A stretch of 64,000 bases of DNA. Source: a virus. The notes under the pieces were generated by a model. That model was not told the DNA's origin, did not search any database, and saw only the letters and a list, made by a program, of their open reading frames with translations. The DNA lies in the IMG/VR virus record IMGVR_UViG_3300037264_004862, positions 1-64,000 of that record. One strand, given 5' to 3'. The translations under genes were made by a program, and so were the position numbers. Positions 38,032-47,275 of the stretch are shown here, one piece after another (positions within the stretch are counted from its first letter, which is position 1; each line of letters opens with the position of its first letter).

Positions 38032-39875
38032 CGTTTGCTAAACAATCCGTTAAGAATATCACAACGCTCCTTTAAGTTAAATCTACTCTGAATATCGGCA
38101 AAATAGTTCTTATTATTTTTATGTAATACATCCCAACCTGGAGTACGGTCGTGCCATAAATGGACCATCGTAACGGTGCGACTTTCAGAAAATTTAGTGC
38201 ATTCTTTTATGCGTTGGTAAAATTCACAATCCTCGACTCCATATCCCACAAAGCGTTCATCAAATCCACCTATTTTGATATAGGCACTTTTATTGATAGC
38301 TAATGAGCCGCCTTCAAAATAATCTATAGCATTTTCACATTGCTTATTGTGAGCTAATGATTGTTGTTGGTTAACTTCATTAGTAGATGACAATGTCAAG
38401 TATAGTACTTGTTTGCCAATGTGGCAACTATCATAGTTATCCAAAATCTTTGATATTTTACTAGCGTACCAACCAGGAACTACTATATCGGCATCATGCA
38501 ACAATATTTTATCATATTTCGCTTTAGAGACGCCTACATTAAAAGCATGAGCTTTATTAAATGGTGTCGCCGGTGGTGCTCCAGCTAATTTATGCCTACA
38601 TGGATAAACCATCTCGTCAGCTATGCGCAAAATTTTGTCTTGTTCAATAACTAAGATATCAATATTTGGAAATCGTTGTGCTCTAATGTTGTTGATTACT
38701 GTAGGAATTGAAGATGTTCGAAGCGGTGACATCCTGCATGGAATTACGACTGATATAGATGGCACTTCAGAAGCATTAGTGGGCTGCACATATATTTTGT
38801 TTTCTGCTAAAATTTTACGATAAATCTCTTTACTTTTAATAAAATGTGCAGTCCTGTCTTCTACGGCTGATTCTTCATTCCAAATTTTAAAATATTTTTC
38901 AGAACCCATAACATCATGGTGCCCTGCTGTTTGAATTCCAGACTTAATAACTCGTTTAGACCAATCGACATGTTCCGTACCATATATACCAAAGCGCTCG
39001 TCGAAGTAACCTACAGTCTCAAAAGCCAATTCATCAAAAGCCATAACGGAACCTTGCGGTTTGTCTTGAATTGTTTTAATATGAAGGCCTTTATGGTCAC
39101 TTTGAGCCTCATCGTGTCCTGTTGCCCCATAAATCCCAAGTTGCCTAAAACAGAAATGGTGCATCTTTGATCTGCGCATGGCATCAAAATAGAATGAGTC
39201 CCAACCTTTGCTTAATATTTCAACATCATCATTCAATAATAATTTATACTTAAATCGTGATAGACATCTTAGTAATCTGTTTGAGTTTCCGGCAATGCCT
39301 AATCTCTGATTGTTCAATAAGTATACAACATCAGTCTGTTGACTCAGCCATTCTTTGACATCGGCTGAAGTAGATTCGTCACTTATGAAAACAGTTGTAC
39401 GGTGTAAGTTAGTGTATTTGCGGATTGAATTTACTAATCGTTGAATACTACCTAGCCTATTGTAGCTCAATATGCCAATGCCAATACCATTTGAGATAGG
39501 ATAAATGTCATCTTCAATGGCTTGTTGGAATATCTTAGTGGCATTGCCACTAGCTTTATGTCCTACTGGTTTACCAGGTGTTCTAATTGATCGGTTAATA
39601 AGCCCTGCTCTCCGTACGCCTAATCTTGGTACTGTAAGGTGAGCTTTTCGAGCTGGCAATACTCGACTAGGTGTAGCCACAGCTATTTGTACACCTACTG
39701 CTTCTGATGCATTAAGATACCTTATAACTTTTAGGTATTTGGGGGTATATTTGGCTATAAACCAATCAGACAAGACGACGCGACTGTATCTTGGCACTCT
39801 TATTGGTTTTTTGTCCGGACCTATTAATTGAACCGCGAAGGGATTGGGGTTGAGATATTCGACAAGTTTTGCCAT
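38016..39875 (-). CDS. two-domain GT2 glycosyltransferase
   Basis: 619 aa. A short N-terminal region (about 100 aa) precedes two GT-A domains. Domain 1: GIGILSYNRLGSIQRLV ... KYKLLLNDDVEIL (D-D-x). Domain 2: ISVVIPCRMSP ... ILLHDADIVVPGW, then GGFDERFVGYGVEDCEFYQR, the galactosyltransferase-like E-D site. Probably makes a disaccharide step. Convergent 16-nt overlap with the CgeB-like gene. Confidence 0.8.
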   Translation of the reverse strand: MAKLVEYLNPNPFAVQLIGPDKKPIRVPRYSRVVLSDWFIAKYTPKYLKVIRYLNASEAVGVQIAVATPSRVLPARKAHLTVPRLGVRRAGLINRSIRTPGKPVGHKASGNATKIFQQAIEDDIYPISNGIGIGILSYNRLGSIQRLVNSIRKYTNLHRTTVFISDESTSADVKEWLSQQTDVVYLLNNQRLGIAGNSNRLLRCLSRFKYKLLLNDDVEILSKGWDSFYFDAMRRSKMHHFCFRQLGIYGATGHDEAQSDHKGLHIKTIQDKPQGSVMAFDELAFETVGYFDERFGIYGTEHVDWSKRVIKSGIQTAGHHDVMGSEKYFKIWNEESAVEDRTAHFIKSKEIYRKILAENKIYVQPTNASEVPSISVVIPCRMSPLRTSSIPTVINNIRAQRFPNIDILVIEQDKILRIADEMVYPCRHKLAGAPPATPFNKAHAFNVGVSKAKYDKILLHDADIVVPGWYASKISKILDNYDSCHIGKQVLYLTLSSTNEVNQQQSLAHNKQCENAIDYFEGGSLAINKSAYIKIGGFDERFVGYGVEDCEFYQRIKECTKFSESRTVTMVHLWHDRTPGWDVLHKNNKNYFADIQSRFNLKERCDILNGLFSKRYSFK

Positions 39876-40236
39876 TTATATTATGTGGACAATATCCATA
39901 CACTCCAATTGATGAATTGCAGTTCCAGCACAATAATCTATGTCTATCTTTTGGATAACCATTTCTTCTTAAATGCCTATAAATGCCAGAGCCTGCACCG
40001 TATTTTTTACGTTCTTCAGCACCATCACCAAATATGTGGTCTATCGTAAGAAATTCGATTTCATCTTCTTTACAACATACACATTTACCACCATATGCAT
40101 CGATTGTTTCGAATTTAACTTTCCATTTTTTAACGCATAGCTTACACCATGAATTAAATCCAGATTTGCGACTAGAGCGTTTATGAAATTGATTAGTTGA
40201 TTGGTTTGAACCACATTTAGAACATTGTCTAATCAT
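39766..40236 (-). CDS. HNH-like endonuclease
   Basis: 156 aa. N-terminal CSKCGSNQSTNQFHKRSS with a second C-x-x-C is a zinc module; YGGKCVCCKEDEIEFLTIDH, R, and LLCWNCNSSIGVYGYCPH form the HNH-like core, closely matching either repeat of 26608..27306. Its C-terminal 36 residues overlap the glycosyltransferase start by 110 nt. Confidence 0.7.
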   Translation of the reverse strand: MIRQCSKCGSNQSTNQFHKRSSRKSGFNSWCKLCVKKWKVKFETIDAYGGKCVCCKEDEIEFLTIDHIFGDGAEERKKYGAGSGIYRHLRRNGYPKDRHRLLCWNCNSSIGVYGYCPHNINGKTCRISQPQSLRGSINRSGQKTNKSAKIQSRRLV

Positions 40237-40850
40237 TTAATTCTTACTTTAGTTGGCTTTAGTTGTTTTGGTTTTAATTTAGTGACCACTTTTAAAGGTG
40301 GTTTAGTTGCTTGGCCATTTAATATAACCTTCGCAATTTTCTGAGCGGATAATACTAACCCTGTTTTAATGAGATCATTTTTATTTTTAATGAAGAAAAA
40401 TTTAGAACTTAAATCTTTAAGCTTAGGTATTGAATCAAGAAAATCCTTGCCATAGCCTTTAATAACATCTTGTGGTGGCCACTTTATCCCTGCACGTTGC
40501 TTACATTCAGAAAGAGCAGCGCCGACAAACACATACACCACGTCATGTTTATGAACTTTGGCATCAATAAAATGTGGTATCATTGATGATGCTTTAGCAG
40601 CACAAGTGTCGAATATCACTAAAGTTGAATTAGATTCCTTTGTTGCGTCCGTAAGCATGGTCTGACCTACTTCCCAAGCTGCTATGCGTGCTTGTTTTTG
40701 GTCGTCTGGCGGCATTGTTTCATATTCTGGCGGCCGTAATGAAGTAGGATCAATATTAATCACTTTGTGGTCATTAAAGTTAGTCATTAAAGCCTGAACA
40801 AAAGTGCTCTTACCTGACCATGGGTAGCCTGCAGTGAAAAGGACCGTCAT
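40233..40850 (-). CDS. P-loop kinase-like protein
   Basis: 205 aa. GYPWSGKSTF is a Walker A; TLVIFDTCA a Walker B-like strand; R near IKWPPQDV may be the lid. Layout matches the AAA_33/polynucleotide-kinase group. Tail is Lys/Pro-rich. Could phosphorylate nucleotides or RNA/DNA 5' ends. Confidence 0.65.
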   Translation of the reverse strand: MTVLFTAGYPWSGKSTFVQALMTNFNDHKVINIDPTSLRPPEYETMPPDDQKQARIAAWEVGQTMLTDATKESNSTLVIFDTCAAKASSMIPHFIDAKVHKHDVVYVFVGAALSECKQRAGIKWPPQDVIKGYGKDFLDSIPKLKDLSSKFFFIKNKNDLIKTGLVLSAQKIAKVILNGQATKPPLKVVTKLKPKQLKPTKVRIK

Positions 40851-40865
40851 GATTTTACTTACTAT

Positions 40866-41531
40866 TTAGCGCTGTACGACGTATTGCAAATACCAGCGCC
40901 GCTTTTTACGAGGCAAGACTTCGGAATCAGCTTTGCGCTGGCCACCTAATACAGCTGGTCTCATTGCGATAGCCCCAGTTGACACTGAATCTAACAATAA
41001 CTTATCAAATGCGTAGGCTACATCAGTAATTGATTCCGAAATAGGTGGTTTAAAATGGCTCCCGACATGTTTTTCTAATATAGTAACATTTTTATAGATT
41101 TGATAACTAATATTTAAAAAATTTGCTGATTCTTCTAACATCTGGGTGAAATCTCCGCTATCAGTCCATCCACGGATAGCATCACCAAGTTTATATGCCA
41201 TGTAGTTAATGCTCAGATCACTAACTGGCATAATTTCGTGCTCAGCAAGCTCAACGGGCTCAGCATTGGGCACATTTGCTACAGCGCTAATCAGAGCGTC
41301 TATATCTATCGCAGCATTCAATAACGCTTCAACGCTCTCATTTAGTACTATAAGGGTTGTTTGGCCATTAATAAAATCATATAGAGTTGCATTGAGTTTG
41401 ATAGATGGGATCATAAATCCATCTTGAGAATTTTTAGCAGATTTATTGATTAATAAATTAACGGCTTCACCAATTGACAATATGTGTGACTCTGGTTGGC
41501 TTATACTATTAGCAATGCGTTCTATGTTCAT
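40866..41531 (-). CDS. hypothetical protein
   Basis: 221 aa. Mostly helical, acidic, with a basic C-terminal end (RKKRRWYLQYVVQR). No family recognised; may be structural. Overlaps 41528..41959 by ATGA. Confidence 0.6.
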   Translation of the reverse strand: MNIERIANSISQPESHILSIGEAVNLLINKSAKNSQDGFMIPSIKLNATLYDFINGQTTLIVLNESVEALLNAAIDIDALISAVANVPNAEPVELAEHEIMPVSDLSINYMAYKLGDAIRGWTDSGDFTQMLEESANFLNISYQIYKNVTILEKHVGSHFKPPISESITDVAYAFDKLLLDSVSTGAIAMRPAVLGGQRKADSEVLPRKKRRWYLQYVVQR

Positions 41532-41959
41532 TGTCCTAAACCAAGCCAGGTGGCCATTTCTTGTTTGGCTTCAGGCGAATTAGTTGAACTACGAGCGATG
41601 TGTTCTTTAGTCTTGCCTATAATAGTGACTAATTCTTGTTTAAGGTAATCAAGCTTCTTAGCTAAAGTAAAATCACTATATTCTTGTTGGATAGTAAACC
41701 TAGCAGCCTCAAGGTCGGCAGCGGCCCTTTGCAATTTCTCAACGGCTTTCAAAGCCGAGCGTACTCGTTCAGCATCTGAAGTGCCCATGGTGCCGTCTTC
41801 TTGGCCATCTCCTGACATTTCCGCATTCAAGGCAGGTTCTAGGGCCGGTGTTTGTTTCACAGGCGCAGAAGAAGCATCTCCAGCCATAGGGGCTGTTTTA
41901 AGTGTTTCTTCTTGCTCTTTTAAGAGTCGGCGCTGGGCAGATGTTAATTGTGCTATCAT
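41528..41959 (-). CDS. coiled-coil protein
   Basis: 143 aa. Helical N-terminus, a flexible Ala/Pro/Ser/Asp linker (about residues 22-60), and a long heptad-patterned helix (VRSALKAVEKLQRAAADLEA). Possibly structural or scaffold-like; unknown. Confidence 0.6.
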   Translation of the reverse strand: MIAQLTSAQRRLLKEQEETLKTAPMAGDASSAPVKQTPALEPALNAEMSGDGQEDGTMGTSDAERVRSALKAVEKLQRAAADLEAARFTIQQEYSDFTLAKKLDYLKQELVTIIGKTKEHIARSSTNSPEAKQEMATWLGLGQ

Positions 41960-42062
41960 TGCTTAATTTATTTTTGCGCATCTCTTTGTATATTTCACCA
42001 TAAAGCCAAGACATCAATATGCCAGATATTAATCCAAGCCCATACCACATAGCATATATCAT
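41898..42062 (-). CDS. single-helix membrane microprotein
   Basis: 54 aa, ATG overlapping the stop of the upstream gene (TAATG). Residues 5-24 are a transmembrane helix (MWYGLGLISGILMSWLYG) with a basic tail. Its 3' third overlaps 41528..41959 in another frame by 62 nt. Confidence 0.5.
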   Translation of the reverse strand: MIYAMWYGLGLISGILMSWLYGEIYKEMRKNKLSNDSTINICPAPTLKRARRNT

Positions 42063-42631
42063 TATCTTACCTTAGCATACATAGGATACATCATTAATTT
42101 AGGTGTATTGCCTCTAGTGACAGTTTTAAATACTGATGTTTTTAATATAAGACCGCCCTTATAGGTACCAGTACCTTTCTTAATGGCCTCGATAGTCTCT
42201 GAGTTTAATTGGATGGTTTTTAAAACTTCTTGAGTGTCTATAATTTTCCCATATAAATCACGAAGCATGCCTGGGCCAGCGAATTTATTTAGTGATACAC
42301 GCACGTCTACCAAACGCATCGCATCATTTTCAATAACTACATAATAAATGGCTTGAGGGATTCTAGCAGTTGTCATCAATCCTACGAACTTAGCTGAATA
42401 CTTTTCCATAAATAGTTTGATATGTTTATTGTTAGTAGGGTTGGCTATTTTACCTGCGAAATCTCCAAATTTGAAGTAGACATACTCATCTTTACGATAA
42501 ATCAGGATAGTGAGTCCTTTATTGGGATATGATTTTATCACGTATACAAATTGATCGATGATCTCTGGGAGCAAATCAAATTTTTGGATCTCAGGGTATG
42601 CTAATATAGCCGGAAGTGTCGGTAAGGTCAT
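42062..42631 (-). CDS. hypothetical protein
   Basis: 189 aa from the ATG at 42631. Alpha-beta pattern with many strands (YVYVIKSYPNKGLTILIYR); no motif recognised. Member of a compact four-gene group 42-43.6 kb. Confidence 0.6.
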   Translation of the reverse strand: MTLPTLPAILAYPEIQKFDLLPEIIDQFVYVIKSYPNKGLTILIYRKDEYVYFKFGDFAGKIANPTNNKHIKLFMEKYSAKFVGLMTTARIPQAIYYVVIENDAMRLVDVRVSLNKFAGPGMLRDLYGKIIDTQEVLKTIQLNSETIEAIKKGTGTYKGGLILKTSVFKTVTRGNTPKLMMYPMYAKVR

Positions 42632-42927
42632 ATATACCAAATTTGAGTATTCGCAATATTTTGAAGTACAGCATATTTACCTGCCCTAGACTGACGAATA
42701 GATGATGTACTCATTTTCTTCGTGTTTTTCTCAAAATCTAATTCATCCATTGCCAGTAATAAAACTGGCAATCCTGCCTGCACTACTGACAGGACTCCAC
42801 CATCTATGGCATTAATTAATCCAAATGAATGGGTGAACCACCCATGACAAATTATCATATCACCTAATTGTGGCTCCCACTTCAACAATGGTTTATATTG
42901 AGCCAATTGGACTGTTATGTTTTTCAT
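42628..42927 (-). CDS. hypothetical protein
   Basis: 99 aa. Strand-rich central part (LGDMIICHGWFTHSFGLI) with small hydrophobic residues, then a charged helix. It might be an NlpC/P60-like remnant from GDxIxxHGWxT, but the Cys is offset and the fit is weak. Confidence 0.5.
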   Translation of the reverse strand: MKNITVQLAQYKPLLKWEPQLGDMIICHGWFTHSFGLINAIDGGVLSVVQAGLPVLLLAMDELDFEKNTKKMSTSSIRQSRAGKYAVLQNIANTQIWYI

Positions 42928-43283
42928 TAGCTAATCTTGTCCAACTTTTGGGTCCATGGATCAAATTCGTATTGGCCATCAGACAAGCTCCATGTTACTT
43001 TAAGTCCGTTACGCTTACCATCTAAGCGGCGATCAATAAGAGTATCAACCCATGAATATCTGTGGCCGCCCTTAGGACGAGCTGGCGGAAACCCACCATA
43101 ATCTATGTCTTTTACGCTATCACTCTTTGTAATAAACTCGTCCTGGCGCTTAACGATATCCATCCCTTCTATAAGAAGTTTACGGATAGTAGTTTCAGCC
43201 ATGAATGGCTCGAGAGCTTTCACAAGTTGGTCGTGGCTTTTAACTACTACCTTCTCGAGCTCATTTAAGTCCTTCTTGGTCAT
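42927..43283 (-). CDS. hypothetical helical protein
   Basis: 118 aa from the ATG at 43283. Helical N-terminal half (LNELEKVVVKSHDQLVKAL), then Gly/Pro-rich YGGFPPARPKGGHRYSW and a short strand domain. Function unknown. Confidence 0.6.
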   Translation of the reverse strand: MTKKDLNELEKVVVKSHDQLVKALEPFMAETTIRKLLIEGMDIVKRQDEFITKSDSVKDIDYGGFPPARPKGGHRYSWVDTLIDRRLDGKRNGLKVTWSLSDGQYEFDPWTQKLDKIS

Positions 43284-43623
43284 TGTGGTCACCTATTTTA
43301 TGTAAAACACATGTCCATGGATGGCGGCTAAACCATCTAGACATTAATTCATGAAACCAATTTGCCAATCTATGTACCGCGAAAGTTTTTATAACTATAT
43401 CAGCCCACCAATACCCTGTTAATGAAAGTGGTACTGACCACGCTAATGCCGCAGATACCCAAACAGAACAACAATACCCGCATGTTATTAGTCTTGATAC
43501 AAGATTTAATATGATATTGTTTTGACGGGAGAACCAACCTCTACATTCAAGCAATAGATCACTTGCCACTATAATCTCAGTAATCGCCTCTACTGCTAAT
43601 ATTATAAACAAAAGTGTAATCAT
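43261..43623 (-). CDS. DUF1360-like membrane protein
   Basis: 120 aa. Hydrophobic N-terminus, then LITCGYCCSVWVSAALAW, the C-x-x-C-x-x-x-W membrane motif of DUF1360 proteins found in phages and sporulating bacteria, and a third helix. Function unknown. Confidence 0.65.
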   Translation of the reverse strand: MITLLFIILAVEAITEIIVASDLLLECRGWFSRQNNIILNLVSRLITCGYCCSVWVSAALAWSVPLSLTGYWWADIVIKTFAVHRLANWFHELMSRWFSRHPWTCVLHKIGDHNDQEGLK

Positions 43624-43796
43624 ATGGATACGTACCTACATTCTCTGTTTATACATGCCGAGCTTACTATATATTGTTTGGTTTTAGTACTATAACTTTT
43701 GACGGTTCTAGTAGGCCAACTACATTTTAAGCATCGCTTCTGATTTGGTGGATATCGATTTTTGCCACTACCACAGCCACCACAATCTTTCGCCAT
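43620..43796 (-). CDS. zinc-ribbon microprotein A
   Basis: 58 aa. C-G-G-C-G-S-G-K, CLKCSW and C-x4-C late in the chain. Paralogue of the next gene: both share C-x-x-C-x-W-x3-R-x-V and the late C-I/T-N-x-x-C-x-Y. Stop overlaps 43261..43623 (ATGA). Confidence 0.6.
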   Translation of the reverse strand: MAKDCGGCGSGKNRYPPNQKRCLKCSWPTRTVKSYSTKTKQYIVSSACINRECRYVSI

Positions 43797-43799
43797 GCA

Positions 43800-43973
43800 T
43801 TATTTAGACTTGGAGTACTTACAAGATGCATTAGTACAAACTAACATTGTCTCATTTTTACGTGTCTTGAGATTATATTTTACCACCGATCGCATATACC
43901 AATTACATTTAGGGCATGATGTACCATTATGTGCAGTTCTTAACGTACCCTTCTTATTGCACCCACATCCCAT
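43800..43973 (-). CDS. zinc-ribbon microprotein B
   Basis: 57 aa. CGCNKKG, CPKCNWYMRSV and CTNASCKY. Tandem paralogue of 43620..43796, 3 nt apart. Function unknown. Confidence 0.6.
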   Translation of the reverse strand: MGCGCNKKGTLRTAHNGTSCPKCNWYMRSVVKYNLKTRKNETMLVCTNASCKYSKSK

Positions 43974-44500
43974 TATTTTAGCCTTTTGCGCAATAACTCA
44001 ATTTGATGTTTGAAACTATTTGGATAAGGTAGAATTTCCAGCTTCTTCTTTGTGAAACGCTTTAAGCCTTTGCGAATGATTGTTAAGTCTTGGCATTTAT
44101 TAAGCTTAGTAATAATGTTTTGTTCTTCTTTAAGTCTCCGATTAATCCATTCTATATTGGTTTTTTTGCGGTGGCATTCGTTGCACGACTTTTGCAAATT
44201 AGATTTATCACACCACATTCGCCTAAAATAAGTATTAAAATCAACAAACCCAACTTTAGGGTCTACTACAGGTTGAATATGATCTATTACAACTTTAGAA
44301 CCTTTGGTGGAACGTTTCCATTCACCACAAATATTACATAGGTGCTCATTTGCGTCAACTTTATGTCGTGAACCATCTTTATTATAACGAGAAACTTTGC
44401 GTCTATTTTCTTTCATTAACTCTACCACCATTGGTGAGCGCGAAAAGGCACGCCGCCAAGCTTGTCGGGCAGCCATTATCGGATCGTAGTTTCTAGGCAT
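43973..44500 (-). CDS. HNH endonuclease
   Basis: 175 aa. CNICGEW, VVIDHIQPVVDP and the later N-L-Q-x-S-C-N-E-C-H-R-K-K-T-N make a full zinc-stapled HNH domain: D-H, N, H in order. Basic tail. Probably free-standing homing nuclease or terminase-partner nickase. Confidence 0.8.
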   Translation of the reverse strand: MPRNYDPIMAARQAWRRAFSRSPMVVELMKENRRKVSRYNKDGSRHKVDANEHLCNICGEWKRSTKGSKVVIDHIQPVVDPKVGFVDFNTYFRRMWCDKSNLQKSCNECHRKKTNIEWINRRLKEEQNIITKLNKCQDLTIIRKGLKRFTKKKLEILPYPNSFKHQIELLRKRLK

Positions 44501-44874
44501 TATATTGGTGCTTTAATATTACAAAAGACTGGTATTTCAAAGACTCGTCCTTTATAAGCTACTAATATTTTAACTTTCAATATTTTGCCATGCAATCCTT
44601 CAGGAAACATGCCTTCAAGGTGGATGTTGTTTTTAGCGTTAATACAAATGTTATCTACTGATCCGTCTTTAAAATAAGTAGTAACACTTATGATAACTGC
44701 CTCTGCTTCCTTGAATTTGATATGCAAATGTCTACGATTAGGGTTTTCTTCCCAGATTGGCTGGTGGCTACACCAAGCATAAACTTCCGGTTCCCAAATA
44801 GTCTGGGCGACATTAGTACAAGGTGCACTAAAGCAACCCGCCACTAGGAGGAGCGCTATGATAAACGATCTCAT
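44500..44874 (-). CDS. lipoprotein
   Basis: 124 aa. The signal peptide ends in LLLVAGC, a good lipobox. The mature part is a strand-rich domain (about 105 aa) with two Cys pairs at most. First of three successive lipoproteins or signal-bearing genes; may act in the periplasm or outer membrane. Confidence 0.7.
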   Translation of the reverse strand: MRSFIIALLLVAGCFSAPCTNVAQTIWEPEVYAWCSHQPIWEENPNRRHLHIKFKEAEAVIISVTTYFKDGSVDNICINAKNNIHLEGMFPEGLHGKILKVKILVAYKGRVFEIPVFCNIKAPI

Positions 44875-45143
44875 AATAAGACTTTTCCGGCAATATTTAG
44901 AATAATACCGGCGTACATTTCAATGTTAGCAAGAATTTGAGCCTTTTTATCGTTGTCGCTGGCCGTGCTTCGAACAATCTGTATTAGACCCAAAAGTTTA
45001 TTCTTGTCTTCTATAGTTGGGGCAATCTTCTGGAGTTCCGTCACTGTCAACTTAGTGAGCGAGGCTATCTTATCTTTAAGCTGTTCATTTGTATTCTTTT
45101 CAGCTTCGTTTAAGACATCATCAAATTCGTCGTCAGTCATCAA
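44871..45143 (-). CDS. small helical protein
   Basis: 90 aa. Acidic N-terminus, helices (LKDKIASLTKLTVTELQKIA), and a hydrophobic C-terminal helix (MYAGIILNIAGKVLL) that might contact the membrane. Lies between lipoprotein genes. Confidence 0.6.
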   Translation of the reverse strand: MMTDDEFDDVLNEAEKNTNEQLKDKIASLTKLTVTELQKIAPTIEDKNKLLGLIQIVRSTASDNDKKAQILANIEMYAGIILNIAGKVLL

Positions 45144-45730
45144 TCACCAAGCGCTTTCTGTAACGCTCCGTTAAGCATATTATTAACGTCAGTTACGCTA
45201 CCCATCAGTTTATTCTCAAGATCCTTCGATTGTACACCAAATTGAGATGTAAAATCGTTGATCAGCTTACTTCTAGTATTTTCTACGCCAGCCGCAGACC
45301 TTATAAGATTGGTCACTTCTGTATTGGCCTGTTCCATTAATGCATAATAATCTTCAAGAGATTTTAAAACAGTTTGCTTGTTGGTCCAAACCGCCTTCAG
45401 CCATCCCATGCGAGCACTCATAATTCTATTAATAGCAGCATCGTACTGAGCTGGTGTCAAATCAGTGAAGTTTGGGTCTTTCTGTTTCATAATCTTACGA
45501 ACATTATCCATGAAAGCTGGTTTATATTCGTTAATGGCGAACTTGTCGACTTGTAGAGCAAGGCTATCAAAATGTTGGTCAACCATGCTAATATGTGCGG
45601 CCTTAGCTTTGGATATCATTTGACCCAAGGTTTTTGAAAGCTCTATGGCTTCCGGTGGAATAGTTACGCAGCTGGTCATCGCCGCCGTGATGGCGATGAC
45701 CAGCATGCTTAGTTTTTTAAATCTATTCAC
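45140..45730 (-). CDS. helical lipoprotein
   Basis: 196 aa. Signal peptide with lipobox AAMTSC. The mature part is almost all helix (LGQMISKAKAAHISMV...), like a long alpha-helical periplasmic protein. Could be part of a spanin-like or adsorption-blocking system; no proof. Confidence 0.7.
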   Translation of the reverse strand: MNRFKKLSMLVIAITAAMTSCVTIPPEAIELSKTLGQMISKAKAAHISMVDQHFDSLALQVDKFAINEYKPAFMDNVRKIMKQKDPNFTDLTPAQYDAAINRIMSARMGWLKAVWTNKQTVLKSLEDYYALMEQANTEVTNLIRSAAGVENTRSKLINDFTSQFGVQSKDLENKLMGSVTDVNNMLNGALQKALGD

Positions 45731-46291
45731 TTAGTTTTTTGGCCAAACCAAAGTCTGTTTTGGTTGAACCTTCGCCCATTCAACGGCACTCTTTGAAGCA
45801 CTACCAGTTGGAGTAGGAACAGGAACAGATGCCATTCCGGCTTCTGCACCATCCGCTAAACCATTAAATAACGCAAGTAGAGCGCCTTTAGTACGTGAGT
45901 CGAGCTTCGCTGCAGGATTCTCAGGCAAGTTAATCTGACCGGCGGCAACATTAATAGTCAATCTCAAGATGTCAACCATAGTAGAAGACAATTGACTCGC
46001 AGCATTTTCAAGAATTGCATCAACAGTACTGCGCAGAACTTCTACGGTTGTAGAAGAGAAAAGTGGAACCACATTCTCTCTGATCAATTTAATGGCCAAT
46101 TGAGCATCTGCTCTAATCGTAGCGTCATCAGCTGGGACCTTTTCTAACGCAACTTTTAGAGCGACCTTCGCCGTGCGTTTTGAGCCATTATAGATAGTAT
46201 TCGCCAAGTCTTCATCTGACATGTTCCTTAACAAGGAACAACCACCTAGCGTCATACAAAACGCCAGTGCTAGAAATGCGGCTAATTTCAT
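45731..46291 (-). CDS. helical lipoprotein
   Basis: 186 aa; GGAGGTAAT precedes the ATG. Signal peptide ends TLGGC. Mature part is helical with an Ala/Pro-rich tail (SVPVPTPTGSAS). Stop abuts the next lipoprotein start, so the two are probably made together. Confidence 0.75.
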   Translation of the reverse strand: MKLAAFLALAFCMTLGGCSLLRNMSDEDLANTIYNGSKRTAKVALKVALEKVPADDATIRADAQLAIKLIRENVVPLFSSTTVEVLRSTVDAILENAASQLSSTMVDILRLTINVAAGQINLPENPAAKLDSRTKGALLALFNGLADGAEAGMASVPVPTPTGSASKSAVEWAKVQPKQTLVWPKN

Positions 46292-46303
46292 ATTACCTCC
46301 AAA

Positions 46304-47188
46304 TTATTGTAAATTTTTAAATGGCAGTGACAAATTATCAATGTCTGCCATTAATCCGCGTAGTTTATATTTAAATATTACTGATTTAACTATTCCTATA
46401 TTAAATGATATTGGTACTAATTGTTGGGATGTAATGTAGTCTACATTCTCTTGTAAATGAGGGTTCATACCAAGATCGATGATTTGTTTATTGCGCTCAA
46501 AGATGGTGTCACCTACTAATTGTTTTTGGCCATCTTGCATGATAAACGCTTTATCGGACGCAAAGAATTCAGCCCTAATTTTTTCATCCAAGATTAACGG
46601 CTTGACTTTAACCTTACCAACACCATAATATCCTCCAATATTATCAGATTTATCACCAGTTAACGCTTTAACCAAGATCGGATCAAGGCTTGGAGTATCT
46701 TCAAACCCAAGTTTCTTAGATAAGGGGTTATATATTTTAATATGAGAGTGTCTGAAAGTGATCTGTTTAAAATCTCCGTCACCAGACAAAATAATCGACT
46801 CAGCATTGATGTTATTCTTAATAAAAGCATAAATTAGATCATCTGCTTCCTGGTTGTGATTAAAGTATTGTCTAACATTAAGGTACCTTAAAGTTTCAAT
46901 GGCAATAATCATTTGACGACGTAATTCGGCTGGAACATCAAATCCACGATCAATATATTGGTCTTTTCGTTGCGCTTTATATTCATGGTATATTGTTTTA
47001 CGCCAAGACCTCTTAGCGTCCCAGAATATATGAACTGATTTCGGTCTGAATTTGTTTATATAATTATTGATAAAACGTAGGAATATCAAGAAATAATCGT
47101 GGCCGAGCTGTTTAAATCTAGGATCTACAAAACCAGCAAATACGCTACGATAAAGACTATTTTTCCCATCGATTAACAAGTTATCCAT
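46304..47188 (-). CDS. 5'-3' exonuclease / flap nuclease
   Basis: 294 aa. FEN/PIN fold motifs: LLIDGKNSLYRS, IFWDAKRSWRK, EADDLIYAF, ILSGDGDFKQI and LTGDKSDNIGGYYGVGKVK with the helix-hairpin-helix. The acidic residues for two metals are in place. It resembles T4 RNase H and the 5'-nuclease domain of Pol I, removing RNA primers or flaps; the Pol I-like gene at 49109 lacks its own nuclease domain. Confidence 0.85.
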   Translation of the reverse strand: MDNLLIDGKNSLYRSVFAGFVDPRFKQLGHDYFLIFLRFINNYINKFRPKSVHIFWDAKRSWRKTIYHEYKAQRKDQYIDRGFDVPAELRRQMIIAIETLRYLNVRQYFNHNQEADDLIYAFIKNNINAESIILSGDGDFKQITFRHSHIKIYNPLSKKLGFEDTPSLDPILVKALTGDKSDNIGGYYGVGKVKVKPLILDEKIRAEFFASDKAFIMQDGQKQLVGDTIFERNKQIIDLGMNPHLQENVDYITSQQLVPISFNIGIVKSVIFKYKLRGLMADIDNLSLPFKNLQ

Positions 47189-47237
47189 GGTTAATGTCGT
47201 TCTTATATCTTCAAGGCCTCAAGAACCTATTTACAGA

Positions 47238-47270
47238 ACGACCCGGTAGTTTCTTAGGCTACCGGGTCGT
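47238..47270 (-). terminator. strong hairpin terminator
   Basis: Perfect 12-bp stem ACGACCCGGTAG/CTACCGGGTCGT with a 9-nt loop, 5 nt beyond the stop of the ssDNA-binding-protein gene. Followed on the minus strand by TCTGT only. Probably reduces transcription into the exonuclease gene. Confidence 0.7.
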
Positions 47271-47275
47271 CAAAA

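Noticed and set aside
27303-40236. Sugar genes read as a complete capsule or O-antigen locus
   Set aside because: Only one epimerase and two glycosyltransferase genes are present, with no transport or polymerase genes and many unrelated genes between.
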